64,000 nt of DNA from Myxococcota bacterium (GCA_030065855.1 JASJCT010000009.1:1-64000), one strand, 5' to 3'. Shown: positions 1-9,774, numbered from the stretch's first letter. Program-made: numbers and translations. The notes: generated by a model from the sequence alone, not told the origin.

Positions 1-45
1 CGTCCAATCGAATTTTACCTTTGAAAACAATTGCTTGGACAATTG

Positions 46-163
46 AAAATCCCCCTGCCCCCTTTTTCAAGGGGGATTCTTTTCTGGCGATCCTACGCTA
101 TAAAAACACCCAAAAATCCTTAACCGAATGCCATTGCTCGTAGGGAAGGGGGCCGGGGGGATG
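46..163. repeat. Dispersed C-rich/G-rich palindromic repeat, copy 1
   Basis: A unit at 46-79 reads AAATCCCCC, CCCCCTTT, then AAGGGGGATT, so it can fold on itself. A half unit in the opposite orientation lies at about 145-163 (GAAGGGGGCCGGGGGGAT). The same arrangement of two opposed units recurs at 22846-22936. I see no gene in positions 1-295; the short ORFs there overlap the end of the protease on the other strand. Confidence 0.7.
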
Positions 164-295
164 GGTTTTCGTAAAAAGGGCACTTCTGGGACGGGAACTA
201 TCTAGAAAGCAGTAGAAAAGATATCTTTTCCGACCGAGCTGGGCCGAGGTCTTTTATGCGATATAGTTGGGGTGAGATACGACGCCTATGGACGT

Positions 296-3268
296 CTATA
301 AAAGAGAGCGCAGCGCAACGACGAGAGGTGCTCGTACGTTGTCAGACCGGCCTGCGGCATTGCAGCCGCAACCGCTACTACCGGTGCGTCCCTCTTCTTC
401 GCTCTCATCCTTTTCAACATCGATTTCAAAGGCCTGTTCTACGGGTGTGTCGACAAAGCCGTCAGTGAGGGTCAAGACCACGTCATGGTCCCCATCATCT
501 CCGGATTCAGGCCTGCCCTTGAGCTTTGCAGTGCCGTCTCCGTTATCGGTCAAGGAGAGCCAATCCGGCAGCTCCGATGCATCGATGTACAGGGGATCGC
601 CGTCTGGATCGGTGGCTGTAATTTCATAAACGTATTTTTTATCCACCTCTCCATCGGTCTCGGGTTCGGAAGTGAACTCGGGGAGACCGTTTTCCGCGAT
701 TGCAAACAGGTCGTCACTTTCGTCTATAACGACCTCATTTTCTACGCAGATAATGCGAACGGCAAAATCAGTGCCACCGGCAAAGTCTTGGGGAACATCC
801 CACACAAATGCTCCTGTGTTGTCCGTGCTATCAGCCAATACCCCTTCGACAACACCGCCACGGAGCAGTTCGATTCTCACAGGCGATTCAAACGTCGCCT
901 CCCAGCTGATGTCGTAACTCAGACCTTGGCGCCATGCCTCTCCACCGTTGGGGATGAGCACAGTCACGGTGTGTGAGATTGGTATTTCGCCCTCGTAGGG
1001 TCGTATCCCAAAGCCCGTGGCCGTCACATAGAGCGCACCTTCCTGTTCTGGTAAAATCGTAAACGTCGCCTCTCCGGTTGGCCCGGTCTGCTGCACTTGA
1101 TGTATGTCCAGGTCTGGACCGTATAAACAAACGGTGGCGCCTTCAACACCTGTCTTTACGACAACCTCGCTCTCCAACCCCGGGGGAATCGCCTCTGGGT
1201 GCTCGACCATGAGGTCAATGGGTTGCAACAGCTGGACATAGGCCTCGGGATCGCCAAAGAGGTGGTAGGTGCGAGCGTGGAACTCAGCTGAGTTCGAGCT
1301 GCCAAACTGATCATACAGCCATATCCGACCAAAGTTGAACATCCCTGCCACGCGCTTTCCCTCTCCTTCAACGCCAATAGACGCCTGGGGCAGATCCTGG
1401 GTCCAGTCCGGGTCAGTTGATTGATTGTGCCATTCACGCCAGTCCTCGAACAATCCCATGAACAATCCATGGGCCAGCCAGTCGTTCGGGCCAGATTGGG
1501 TCACCTTGGTCGCACCGATAAACGCATATGCCCCCCCATTGGAGTGGGTGAGCCATGCCTTGGCAAAGTTGTTATCCTTGTGGTAGGAGCCGCTGAGGCA
1601 ATTGTTGGACAACACGAGGGGTCGGTTCTGGCCGTTGTTCAGATCCCACACATCACCCGAGTTGTAAGGGGGATCTGCCCATCCCCGCGTATAGCCGTGG
1701 TCCCGATGCTGCACGATACATGTGCCTTCATTTATCGCATCCGTGATGCGATTCGTCGCCTCTGAGTACCCGATGAATCGATCGTATACCCGGCTCCCGA
1801 TATACCGATCATCTCCTGATGCACCGGCCCATAGCACAGCCCAGGACCCGGTGTTCCATCGGCCGTTCTCATCCACGTCGTCCGGGTTGACCATCGCATG
1901 CGTCACATCGTAGTCAATGCCGCCCGGGTCATTCTCGAAATAGGTGATGATCGAATCGGCGGTCTCGCAGAACAGCCGATCCGCCACGTTGTTGGACCCG
2001 CCCTCGTTGTCTTGAATCTGACCGGCAACCACCATTTTTTGATACACATCGTCTGTCGGTGGGGTCCGGTCCTGGTCCATGACTTTCTCCAACATGCTGG
2101 TCAGCTCATCGTCGTCATCCGCAGGGAGGCGGCCGACAAACGCGTCTGGCAAAAAGTCAGACGTGGTCCTCAGGGCAAAGGCCAGATCAGAAGGCGCATC
2201 GCTGTAATAGTGAGTGGCCACGCCGCCATCCCGGTAGTGCATGCCGAGGATCAGTATATACGTCGGGTATTCTTCGTCAGGAAGGCCCCGGAGGTAGTCT
2301 GTGATATCCCCTGACGACGGCTCACCGCTGCTGTCAATGTCGCTGGTCTTGACCTGAACAACCCGGTTTCCCTTTCTCTGTTTCCAATCGATGAACTCAG
2401 CCAATTTTGCGTTGTCAGCAAATTGGTCTGCCATCAGGACCATGTACAAGGGCGGTTCTTCACGGTTTTCATCCAGTGGAGGCGCCCCGGCCAGGCCTTG
2501 TGTCATGACCTTATCGAATGCCGGGCTGGAAAGACCGCTGGGATCCTGAGGGGCGCTGCCTGCTGCAGCTGGCGAAAACGCAACTTCGATATCCAGCTCG
2601 CTGTGGATGCGCAGCTTGCCCTGTGCTGGATTGTATTGAATCGGCATGACGTTGATTTGCAGGATCCGATGGTTGCGCAACCAAACTTCTTTTACTTCAG
2701 TGATGAGGTCTTTGGGCGTATATGCATCCACTGTGTAAGCAGCGAGGTTCATTGTAAACGGCGGCGGCGAGTCGTCTTCAAAAAAGAGGGGCTGGGACGG
2801 CCATACCGTAGCTACCGTTGATTCAGACATGCGCTTATTCCGCACTGAAACCTGGTAGTCAACATCAAAGGGAATCTCCAAAAAGACATTTTTCATAGGG
2901 AGGAATGGGCGCCCTGGATCCCTATAGTTGACCCATGCTGGAATACTGATCTCGCTGAACGGACTGGCATTGTGTTGGCGGGATTGATTCATATATCCGG
3001 GAATGGCAATGTGGATGGCAAAGCCACTATCCGGGGCTGACATTAGGGGGTCGATGCTGATCACCGGGTTCACCCCTGAGACGCCGTTATTTGAGATAGC
3101 CGTAGGTGTCCAGCCTTCTATGAACGGCGTGGTTTGCTTGTCATTAAAAGATTGGATCGCATCGGCATTGCCCGGCGCCGCTTGGATGCTGTTATCTGCG
3201 CTGGGCCAAATCCAAACAGCGACCATAAAACACAAAACCAAAATAGGGTACTTGGCGTGCTGACTCAT
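296..3268 (-). CDS. Secreted C25 (gingipain-like) cysteine protease
   Basis: Predicted secreted cysteine endopeptidase of family C25, 990 residues. I start it at 3268 rather than the ATG at 3280, because the GGAGG overlapping that upstream ATG lies 5 nt before 3268 and serves as its ribosome site. A signal peptide (hydrophobic stretch near residues 7-30) leads a gingipain-type propeptide. The catalytic core carries His524-Gly and Cys557 (motif SNNCLSGSY), the C25 dyad. After it come an Ig-like C25 domain, a second beta domain opening VTVLIPNGGEAWRQG, and a cadherin-like Ig domain. The last 30 residues hold an acidic stretch, SSGCGC, and a short hydrophobic end, resembling the MYXO-CTERM sorting tail but with a weak membrane segment and no final Arg cluster. 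The M14 protease at 6093-8198 ends similarly. Monocistronic and divergent from lon. Confidence 0.9.
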   Translation of the reverse strand: MSQHAKYPILVLCFMVAVWIWPSADNSIQAAPGNADAIQSFNDKQTTPFIEGWTPTAISNNGVSGVNPVISIDPLMSAPDSGFAIHIAIPGYMNQSRQHNASPFSEISIPAWVNYRDPGRPFLPMKNVFLEIPFDVDYQVSVRNKRMSESTVATVWPSQPLFFEDDSPPPFTMNLAAYTVDAYTPKDLITEVKEVWLRNHRILQINVMPIQYNPAQGKLRIHSELDIEVAFSPAAAGSAPQDPSGLSSPAFDKVMTQGLAGAPPLDENREEPPLYMVLMADQFADNAKLAEFIDWKQRKGNRVVQVKTSDIDSSGEPSSGDITDYLRGLPDEEYPTYILILGMHYRDGGVATHYYSDAPSDLAFALRTTSDFLPDAFVGRLPADDDDELTSMLEKVMDQDRTPPTDDVYQKMVVAGQIQDNEGGSNNVADRLFCETADSIITYFENDPGGIDYDVTHAMVNPDDVDENGRWNTGSWAVLWAGASGDDRYIGSRVYDRFIGYSEATNRITDAINEGTCIVQHRDHGYTRGWADPPYNSGDVWDLNNGQNRPLVLSNNCLSGSYHKDNNFAKAWLTHSNGGAYAFIGATKVTQSGPNDWLAHGLFMGLFEDWREWHNQSTDPDWTQDLPQASIGVEGEGKRVAGMFNFGRIWLYDQFGSSNSAEFHARTYHLFGDPEAYVQLLQPIDLMVEHPEAIPPGLESEVVVKTGVEGATVCLYGPDLDIHQVQQTGPTGEATFTILPEQEGALYVTATGFGIRPYEGEIPISHTVTVLIPNGGEAWRQGLSYDISWEATFESPVRIELLRGGVVEGVLADSTDNTGAFVWDVPQDFAGGTDFAVRIICVENEVVIDESDDLFAIAENGLPEFTSEPETDGEVDKKYVYEITATDPDGDPLYIDASELPDWLSLTDNGDGTAKLKGRPESGDDGDHDVVLTLTDGFVDTPVEQAFEIDVEKDESEEEGRTGSSGCGCNAAGRSDNVRAPLVVALRSLL

Positions 3269-3568
3269 GAAAACCTCCATAAAGAACCGTTAGTGAGAGC
3301 AAAAAGACATTCGCTCAATTATGGATTTTATACTATCTCGCACTATATTTAAACCATATTTTAAACGGAAAAATATGAAAAAAATGAGTTCTGATATTAG
3401 ACAATGATGAGAAAAAACAGCTAAGATAAAATTTTACAAGAAATACCATATTACCAGTTATGTCGTTTCATTGCCATGAGCGCGGAGCCACATTACAATC
3501 ACCAACTGAAAAAAAAATGATCAGAGCCGATGAATAACTTTAGGACGCCACTTTCTACGGAGTGAAAC
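3269..3568. other. Divergent intergenic region, protease / lon
   Basis: 300 bp of A/T-rich DNA between two divergently transcribed genes, so promoters for both must lie here. The only sites I can name are the ribosome sites: GGAGG before the protease start and ACGGAGTG before lon. No clear sigma-70, sigma-32 or CIRCE-type element could be picked out by eye. Confidence 0.5.
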
Positions 3569-6046
3569 ATGAACGACGAGAACACGATCCTACTCGATGA
3601 AAAAGGACAGCCAGTACCACCTGACGGGCGAGAGATGGATGACAAGGCCATCATCCATATGTCTGGAGATCGGCCAGCCAATCTCATTCTCGTGCCTCTA
3701 GACGAACACGTGCTTTTTCCCGGCATGACCATTCCCATGATTCTCAGTCGTGCAAAGGTGCAAGAAGCGATCGATTTTGCCCTGTCCCAGGGCCCCTTTA
3801 TCGCACTGGTGCCCCGCGTGGAGCCGGTAGACGAGGATGAAGAAAAGGATTGGTCCCTCGAGGCCAAGGATTTGATCGATACAGGCACATTGGCGCGCGT
3901 GCTTAAGATGATCAACCTGCCCGATGGCAATCGGTCCGCTGTTGTGGAGTGCATCACCCGATGCCGCATTACGCGTATTGTTCGATCCACGCCGTTTATC
4001 ATTGCCAAGGTGGACTACCCGCCGGACACCTATGAAGACTCTCTTGAAAATAAAGCCCTATGGCGCGCATCTCGCATGTCTCTCCAAGAGCTCTTCAAGG
4101 AAATCCCAGGCCTGCCCGAGGGTTTCAACATTGCTGCGGCCAATCTAGAGGGCCCTGCTCAGCTAACGGATTTTGTGGCAGCACACGTGGATTTGCCGAG
4201 AAACGACCGCTTGGTGCTGCTAAAGCAAACACACGTGGAAAAGCGGCTTCGAACCGTCTCCGAGGCACTCACGCGAGAGCTGGAGCTCGCGCGCCTGGCC
4301 GGTCGTATTCGAGAGGAGATTAGAGAAAAAGTAGAAAAGACCCAAAGGGAGTATTACCTGAGGGAGCAGCTCAAGGCCATACGCAGAGAGCTCGGAGAAG
4401 AAGTAGATCAAAAGGAGTTGATAACCAAGGAAGTCGAAGAGAAAATTAACTTTGACGATTTACCAGAGGATGTGGCCAAACGGGCCCGTAAGGAGCTCAA
4501 GCGCCTGGAGGTCTTGAGCCCGGATTCGCCAGAATACAATGTTATTCACACTTATCTGGATTGGATAGTCTCGTTGCCATGGAACAAGGAGACCCAAGAT
4601 AACGACGACCTGAACCTGGCCAGGAAAATTCTCGAAGAGGACCACTACGGCCTAAAGGAAGTAAAGGATCGCATCATCGAATTTTTGGCTGTGCGAAAGC
4701 TCAAACCCGACCAAAAAGGCGCGATACTCTGCTTTGCCGGGCCCCCGGGCGTGGGTAAAACCAGCTTGGGCCAATCCATTGCCAGGGCCCTTGATCGCAA
4801 GTTCTTTAGGTTCAGCTTGGGCGGCATGCGCGATGAAGCCGAGATCAAGGGGCACCGCCGCACCTACATCGGCGCCATGCCGGGAAAGATCCTCCAGGGG
4901 CTCAAGCAAGCCGAGGTCAGAAACCCGGTCTTCATGCTCGATGAGGTGGATAAGCTTGGCAGTGACTGGCGCGGAGATCCCTCCAGTGCAATGCTCGAGG
5001 TGCTGGATCCGGCTCAGAACTCTGGATTTCTCGACCACTACCTGGATATTCCATTTGATTTGTCCCACGTGATGTTTATCTGCACTGCCAACGTCAAAGC
5101 CAACATTCCCGGACCCCTCCTCGACAGGATGGAAGTGATCGACCTGCCCGGATACATTCTCGAGGAAAAGGTAGCGATTGCCGAGCGCTACTTGGTGGCC
5201 CGTCAACGGGAGGCCCACGGACTAAAGGCCGCCAATCTAAAGATAGCAAAGAGCGTTCTGCCAAAGATCGTAGACGGCTGGACTGCCGAAGCAGGCGTGC
5301 GCAATCTAGAGCGGGCGATCGGCCGCATTTGCCGCAAGGTCGCGGCCCAGGTGGCGTCGGGCGATATTAAGTCCGAGCGGATTACACAGGCAAAACTCCC
5401 CGAATATTTGGGCAAGCGCAAGGTGTTCAAGGAGTCCTTGAAAAAAAGACCACCCGTGGGCACCATGATCGGTCTTGCCTGGACACCGGTCGGCGGTGAG
5501 ATTCTGCGCATCGAGGCCACGCGAATGCCTGGAAACGGCCGCTTTCGCGTCACTGGCAAACTCGGCGACGTCATGAAGGAATCCGTGGACATTGCTGTTT
5601 CCTACATCCGGCACCATCACGAACACTATAGAATCGATCCAACGGTCTTTGAAAAAGAGGACTTACACGTCCACTTTCCTGCGGGCGCGGTGCCCAAGGA
5701 CGGCCCATCCGCAGGCGTGACCATCACAACAGCCCTGATATCCCTGCTATCGGGAAAAGCCGGTATCCGCCCTGTGGCCAAGACAGCCATGACCGGCGAG
5801 ATGACCCTCTCGGGTGAGGTCCTACCAGTGGGGGGTATTCGCGAGAAGGTACTCGCCGCCCAGCACGCCGGGGTATCTACGGTTGTATTGCCGGCAAAAA
5901 ACCAGCGCGACGTCGACGAGATCCCCCCTCACATTATCAAGGGCATGGACTTCATCTTTGCCAAAACCTACAACACCGTCTACGACGTGGCACTGGGGAA
6001 GATGCCGGGGCAGCCATCAGCAGTTGCAAAAGCCAAAAACAAATAA
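3569..6046 (+). CDS. lon: ATP-dependent Lon protease
   Basis: Cytoplasmic ATP-dependent serine protease that degrades misfolded and regulatory proteins; 825 residues, usual for LonA. The N-terminal LAN domain (about residues 45-245, LVPLDEHVLFPGMTIP) precedes a coiled coil and an AAA+ module with Walker A GPPGVGKT near residue 390 and Walker B VFMLDEVDKL. The protease domain has the Ser714-Lys760 dyad (PKDGPSAG and GGIREKVLAAQHAG). There are 46 residues between the two catalytic positions, three more than in E. coli Lon as I recall that sequence. ACGGAGTG lies just before the ATG, fixing the start. It stands alone, divergent from the C25 protease and convergent with the M14 gene 46 bp downstream. 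Confidence 0.97.
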   Translation: MNDENTILLDEKGQPVPPDGREMDDKAIIHMSGDRPANLILVPLDEHVLFPGMTIPMILSRAKVQEAIDFALSQGPFIALVPRVEPVDEDEEKDWSLEAKDLIDTGTLARVLKMINLPDGNRSAVVECITRCRITRIVRSTPFIIAKVDYPPDTYEDSLENKALWRASRMSLQELFKEIPGLPEGFNIAAANLEGPAQLTDFVAAHVDLPRNDRLVLLKQTHVEKRLRTVSEALTRELELARLAGRIREEIREKVEKTQREYYLREQLKAIRRELGEEVDQKELITKEVEEKINFDDLPEDVAKRARKELKRLEVLSPDSPEYNVIHTYLDWIVSLPWNKETQDNDDLNLARKILEEDHYGLKEVKDRIIEFLAVRKLKPDQKGAILCFAGPPGVGKTSLGQSIARALDRKFFRFSLGGMRDEAEIKGHRRTYIGAMPGKILQGLKQAEVRNPVFMLDEVDKLGSDWRGDPSSAMLEVLDPAQNSGFLDHYLDIPFDLSHVMFICTANVKANIPGPLLDRMEVIDLPGYILEEKVAIAERYLVARQREAHGLKAANLKIAKSVLPKIVDGWTAEAGVRNLERAIGRICRKVAAQVASGDIKSERITQAKLPEYLGKRKVFKESLKKRPPVGTMIGLAWTPVGGEILRIEATRMPGNGRFRVTGKLGDVMKESVDIAVSYIRHHHEHYRIDPTVFEKEDLHVHFPAGAVPKDGPSAGVTITTALISLLSGKAGIRPVAKTAMTGEMTLSGEVLPVGGIREKVLAAQHAGVSTVVLPAKNQRDVDEIPPHIIKGMDFIFAKTYNTVYDVALGKMPGQPSAVAKAKNK

Positions 6047-6092
6047 TCTGGTTTGAGCAACAGCAATCGGCTGTGGTCGGCGACACCAATGG

Positions 6093-8198
6093 TTACATGT
6101 GATTGAAAAAGATCAAGAGCATTGGGGCAAGACGATTGTGCTCTGTCGCATATATACCTGTGGTGTGACATCCGCAGCCGCCGTCATCAACGCCGTTTGC
6201 TTCGTTATTTTCATCACCGTCGCTATCGCTGTCTGTGTCGCTGTCTGAATCGCTATCGCTGTCTGTGTCGCTGTCTGAATCGCTATCCGTGTCCGTATCG
6301 GTGTCCGTGTCCGTATCTGTGTCTGTGTCCGTATCCGTGTCCGTGTCCGTATCGGTGTCCGTATCTGTGTCTGTGTCCGTATCTGTGTCTGTGTCCGTAT
6401 CTGTGTCTGTGTCCGTATCCGTATCTGTATCTAGATCCGGTCCAGGCAGAGCCTCCACTGCGTCCAGGTTGTATCCACCTTCGAACTTCTCTGGCTCAGA
6501 TGAATCATCTGCGCTCCTGTCTGCGATTTTCAAGTAGTAGGCTTCAGATATGTCTGCATCTGACAGATCAAAGGTACAGGTCCCCTGTCCCTGGCCCAAA
6601 GAGGTCCAAGGTCCCCAGTAATCAGTGGCCACAAAGACCTCGATGTTTCCATTTTGTCCAGAGGATTCGTAGACCGTTATGTCGTCGCCTGGGTGATCGA
6701 CCATGGGAAGCACTGGCCCCATGTGCACAACCACGTACCCGCCCCGACCCAGTTTGAACCCCTCGTCATCTGGCGGACCCAGCAGGTCGATGGTGGATGT
6801 GGTGCTGTCTTCAGCGTCTCGTTTGGCGTTGTACATGAGCTTGTACGCGTGTATCAGCGGATCTGTCTGCAGTTCGAGCTGGGTCGATATATCGGCTTGC
6901 TGACCTTCGCTCACCTGTACACCGGTGATCTGCTTCTCCTCATACCCATTGGCCCATATTTTCATGTCATACGTTCCCGGCAGCAGGAATCGGTGGATAT
7001 CTCCGTGCGCGGGATCCGCATACGCCATCCATCGGGGGTCTTCAATTTCAATAACAGCTGCAACGGGATTGCCGTTCGACGCGTTTGTTATAACGCCGCC
7101 AAGGCCCTGGCCGCTCTTTTCGATGAGGTGCATACATGCCGCAACGTTGCGCGTGCACACCGCTGGTATCTGGCTGTACGGCGGAATCTTATTACTCGTC
7201 ACCTCGACAGTCCACGCCATCGAACCCAGCGCACCGTAGTGCACATCCTTTGAACTGCCTGCAATGACGCTCATAAGGTTAGACGCCTGACCGCTCGCCA
7301 TATCGGCTAGATCTCCGTAACCATCCCCAAGCGCATCCAAGTTGTTCGCATCTGCTGCAGACGATTTCTTAAAACTCCAAACGTAGACCAGTTTTACCGT
7401 GCCCCCGTGAAAACTGGAGACCATGGTGAACTGATTGTCGTGGGCCAGCGCGCCAATAGCTTTGGTCTCGGGTTGGGAAAACGGGGCTGTGGATCCAGAC
7501 CATCCATCCCACATATATCCAAAGTCCCGGTTGCAATCCACGCCGTTGGCGTTCTCTCTGTCAACAGACACCACCGCGTCTGGATTGACCATCGGGACTA
7601 TCCAGATCTCCCGATTATCCACCAACTCGGATATTTCATCATCCACACCGTAGTTCTCGGTCAGGTGATGGATAAGGGATATCGATACTTCAATGCCAGA
7701 CCACTCGTCGCCGTGGGTTGCCGCGTCAAACAGAATCTCCGGTTCGTTCTCGTCCACCTCGGCGTTGTCTGAAATTTTCATTGCGACAATATCCCGATCT
7801 TTCACCGATTGACCAATGACCTCGAGGTGGGCAATATCTGGGTAAGTAGCCACCACCGTATCCATCACATCGAGCATGTCCTGATAGGAATGGTAGTCAT
7901 CTGCGTCGGCGATATGCGGTTTCTTGCCAGCTGGTGCAGTGTCCATATCCTCGATGACAGTAGTGACCGCAAATCCAGCCTCGATCAGGGCCATATACGA
8001 GAGTGGGGATAATCGCGCCAATACACTGTCGCCATATCGCTCTTCTACAGAGACATCCATCCGGGCAAGGGTGAGCAGATCATGGGGATCAGAAATGTCG
8101 ATGCGTACCTTCATGTCCCCGGCCGAAGCTGGCATAGAAACCAACAGCACAAAGGCCCAACCCAGCAATGTAGATAACAGAAGCTTTGTTCTCGACAT
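6093..8198 (-). CDS. Secreted M14 zinc carboxypeptidase with Asp-Thr tail
   Basis: Predicted exported zinc carboxypeptidase, 701 residues from the start at 8198, chosen because a signal peptide (MSRTKLLLSTLLGWAF) begins there and AAGGGG lies upstream; a longer frame to 8276 has no such support. Zinc ligands are His162 and Glu165 (THGDEW) with His264 (SSFHGG); Glu332 (WTVEVTS) is the expected catalytic base. A carboxypeptidase-regulatory-like beta domain follows (GGVITNASNGNP onward), then a jelly-roll-like module. A linker of some 70 alternating Asp-Thr and Asp-Ser residues leads to a C-terminus with GGCGC and a hydrophobic end, a MYXO-CTERM-like surface-sorting tail. The acidic linker probably spans the envelope or binds Ca2+ (inference). 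Confidence 0.92.
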   Translation of the reverse strand: MSRTKLLLSTLLGWAFVLLVSMPASAGDMKVRIDISDPHDLLTLARMDVSVEERYGDSVLARLSPLSYMALIEAGFAVTTVIEDMDTAPAGKKPHIADADDYHSYQDMLDVMDTVVATYPDIAHLEVIGQSVKDRDIVAMKISDNAEVDENEPEILFDAATHGDEWSGIEVSISLIHHLTENYGVDDEISELVDNREIWIVPMVNPDAVVSVDRENANGVDCNRDFGYMWDGWSGSTAPFSQPETKAIGALAHDNQFTMVSSFHGGTVKLVYVWSFKKSSAADANNLDALGDGYGDLADMASGQASNLMSVIAGSSKDVHYGALGSMAWTVEVTSNKIPPYSQIPAVCTRNVAACMHLIEKSGQGLGGVITNASNGNPVAAVIEIEDPRWMAYADPAHGDIHRFLLPGTYDMKIWANGYEEKQITGVQVSEGQQADISTQLELQTDPLIHAYKLMYNAKRDAEDSTTSTIDLLGPPDDEGFKLGRGGYVVVHMGPVLPMVDHPGDDITVYESSGQNGNIEVFVATDYWGPWTSLGQGQGTCTFDLSDADISEAYYLKIADRSADDSSEPEKFEGGYNLDAVEALPGPDLDTDTDTDTDTDTDTDTDTDTDTDTDTDTDTDTDTDTDTDTDTDTDTDTDSDSDSDTDSDSDSDSDTDSDSDGDENNEANGVDDGGCGCHTTGIYATEHNRLAPMLLIFFNHM
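6219..6430 (-). repeat. Hexanucleotide microsatellite encoding (Asp-Thr)n/(Asp-Ser)n
   Basis: About 210 bp of imperfect 6-nt repeats (GTGTCC/GTATCT variants on the plus strand) inside the M14 gene. On the coding strand it gives Asp-Thr pairs, then Asp-Ser pairs. It is prone to length change, so repeat number may differ between strains or assemblies. The plus-strand Ser/Val reading is a shadow. Confidence 0.9.
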
Positions 8199-8309
8199 TA
8201 GGAATATACCCCTTTCTCGGCCTAGCCAAACCCGCCTATTCCCAATGATATTAAAAAATATAGAAAAAAATAACAAACAGAAAAATTCAGACTATGAAGA
8301 CTAAGGTAA

Positions 8310-9125
8310 TTATGAATCCCGGTGGACTGCAGGATATCGCCGGTCGGGCATTGCCTGAAGGGCCTCTGAAAATAGGCCTTCTGTGATGGACAGGGCGTCT
8401 TGCGTGTCAGTATTATCTGCTCTTTTAAGCATCAGGGGTGGTTCGACGATCAACCGGCCGGATCTGCCAGCCCGCGCCTCCACCAACACGAGCTCTGCCG
8501 GTAGGTCCAAACGCGGGTGGACCATTTTAAGACGTGTTCCTGAGAGGTGGGCTCTGTCCAACGCGATCATCAAGGCATCCAATCTTCTGGCTGGAAACAC
8601 CGTGGCGATCCGCCCCCGGCGATGGTTGAGCGCGCTTTGTGCTGCCTGGACCCACGCCTCAATGCCGCACTGGGATGCTTCGAAACACGCGATAAAGCGC
8701 TCCTCATTCTCTGGAAGATGACCGTTTGATACTGGCCAAAACGGTGGGTTGGCAACGATCAAATCAAACCTGTGCGCGGGCAAAAGGTCTTTTAGATTTC
8801 GGATATCTGCTCTGAGTACATCGCAGTCGGTATTGAGTCCATTGAGGGTTGCATTGCGCAGTGCCAATGCGGCTAGGGTCCGCTGTCGTTCAACCAGAAC
8901 CAAGCGCTGTGTCCATCCAGCAGCCCGGACGCCCAGTCCCACGACACCGCATCCTGTCCCCAAATCTATGGTCCATTTCGCTTTTCTGCCAGTGCACGCG
9001 AACCAGGTCAGGATGAGAGCGTCTATAGAAAACCGATATCCGGTTTTCGATTGCGCCAAAATCAGGCGGCCACAATAGATTGCATCTTGGGAAAATTTTT
9101 CTTCAATCTTCATTTGCGTTGCCAT
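8310..9125 (-). CDS. trmN6: tRNA1(Val) A37 N6-methyltransferase-like (TrmN6/YfiC family)
   Basis: Class I SAM-dependent methyltransferase, 271 residues, closest by eye to TrmN6 (YfiC), which methylates N6 of A37 in tRNA-Val. The N-terminus (YRFSIDALILTWFA) is typical of the family. SAM motif I is IDLGTGCGVVGLG, and the amino-methyltransferase motif IV is NPPF, as expected for adenine N6 chemistry. The start is uncertain: 9125 and 9113 are both possible and neither has a clear ribosome site. It lies 111 bp upstream of the M14 gene on the same strand and is divergent from the exported protein at 9197. A related substrate specificity cannot be excluded. Confidence 0.8.
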   Translation of the reverse strand: MATQMKIEEKFSQDAIYCGRLILAQSKTGYRFSIDALILTWFACTGRKAKWTIDLGTGCGVVGLGVRAAGWTQRLVLVERQRTLAALALRNATLNGLNTDCDVLRADIRNLKDLLPAHRFDLIVANPPFWPVSNGHLPENEERFIACFEASQCGIEAWVQAAQSALNHRRGRIATVFPARRLDALMIALDRAHLSGTRLKMVHPRLDLPAELVLVEARAGRSGRLIVEPPLMLKRADNTDTQDALSITEGLFSEALQAMPDRRYPAVHRDS

Positions 9126-9196
9126 ATTATAAAAAAGGTGAAGAAATTAAGCGATCTATTCGTCTTAATCGATTGAGGTACACAGGAGAGACTGCA

Positions 9197-9595
9197 ATGA
9201 AGAGGATTTTTAAGATAGCCAGTATCGCAATAGTGGTCATGGCGCTCCCATTGTCAGCAGACGCTGCAGGCCCAGATGCAAAAAAGGCGGACGATACTTT
9301 TTTTGATGTAAAAATAGATACAAAAGTCGTCAAGGACAAAAAAACAGCGACGATTACGGCGACTGGCAAAAACGGCTACCATTGTAACATGCTGTATCCA
9401 TGGAAGGTATCAATCAAATCCGGTACTGACCTGCCAGAGAAGAAAGTGTTGCGCAAGGGGGACGCAAAGACGTTTACCGAAAAAAAGGTGGTTTTTGAAC
9501 TTACCACAGGTACTGGCGAAGTCGGCATAGAGATGAAAATGAGCTTCTGCGACAACAAGGGCTGTAAAGCGGAAAAGCGATCCTACAAATTCTAG
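9197..9595 (+). CDS. Small exported protein, possibly DsbD-N-terminal-like fold
   Basis: 132 residues. The start at 9197 follows a good ribosome site (ACAGGAGAG); the frame is open further upstream but overlaps trmN6 without support. A signal peptide (MKRIFKIASIAIVVMALP, then ADA) indicates export. The mature part is Lys-rich and beta-like, with the patterns GYHCNMLYPWKVSI and MSFCDNKGCKAEK. A 'YPWK' strand followed by a C-terminal FCDNKGC motif recalls small myxobacterial exported proteins and the N-terminal domain of DsbD. Three cysteines remain in the mature protein. Function unknown; the DsbD resemblance is a weak inference. Confidence 0.75.
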   Translation: MKRIFKIASIAIVVMALPLSADAAGPDAKKADDTFFDVKIDTKVVKDKKTATITATGKNGYHCNMLYPWKVSIKSGTDLPEKKVLRKGDAKTFTEKKVVFELTTGTGEVGIEMKMSFCDNKGCKAEKRSYKF

Positions 9596-9608
9596 CCGGA
9601 ATCAATCA

Positions 9609-9754
9609 AACCACATATGCAGTCCTGGCGTGACTTCTCAAAAACTGCTGGCGAGCATGGCTTTTCTTGTAGGTGAGGGGTGTATCCCCTCACGTGTAAT
9701 ATCTTGTGATATGTCTGGCTTTTCAAAGCGGGGATAAACCACGCAGCTACATCT
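9609..9754 (-). repeat. Dispersed palindromic repeat, copy A (empty hairpin)
   Basis: The reverse complement of this stretch aligns along nearly its whole length with parts of 43203-43560: GATGTAGCTGCG, GTTTATCCCCGCTTTGAAA, GACATATC, a GTGAGGGG/CCCCTCAC palindrome at 9673-9693, and TTTTTGAGAAG. Here the palindrome has a 5-nt loop; in the other copy its loop holds over 200 bp of extra sequence. It lies between two genes that converge on it. Confidence 0.75.
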
Positions 9755-9774
9755 TGCCGCCACTTTCTGAAGAG

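Noticed and set aside
6122-6757. Plus-strand ORFs across the Asp-Thr repeat (Ser-Val or Cys-Pro-Tyr rich readings)
   Set aside because: They are shadows of the microsatellite inside the M14 gene, with no start signal and biased composition from the repeat.
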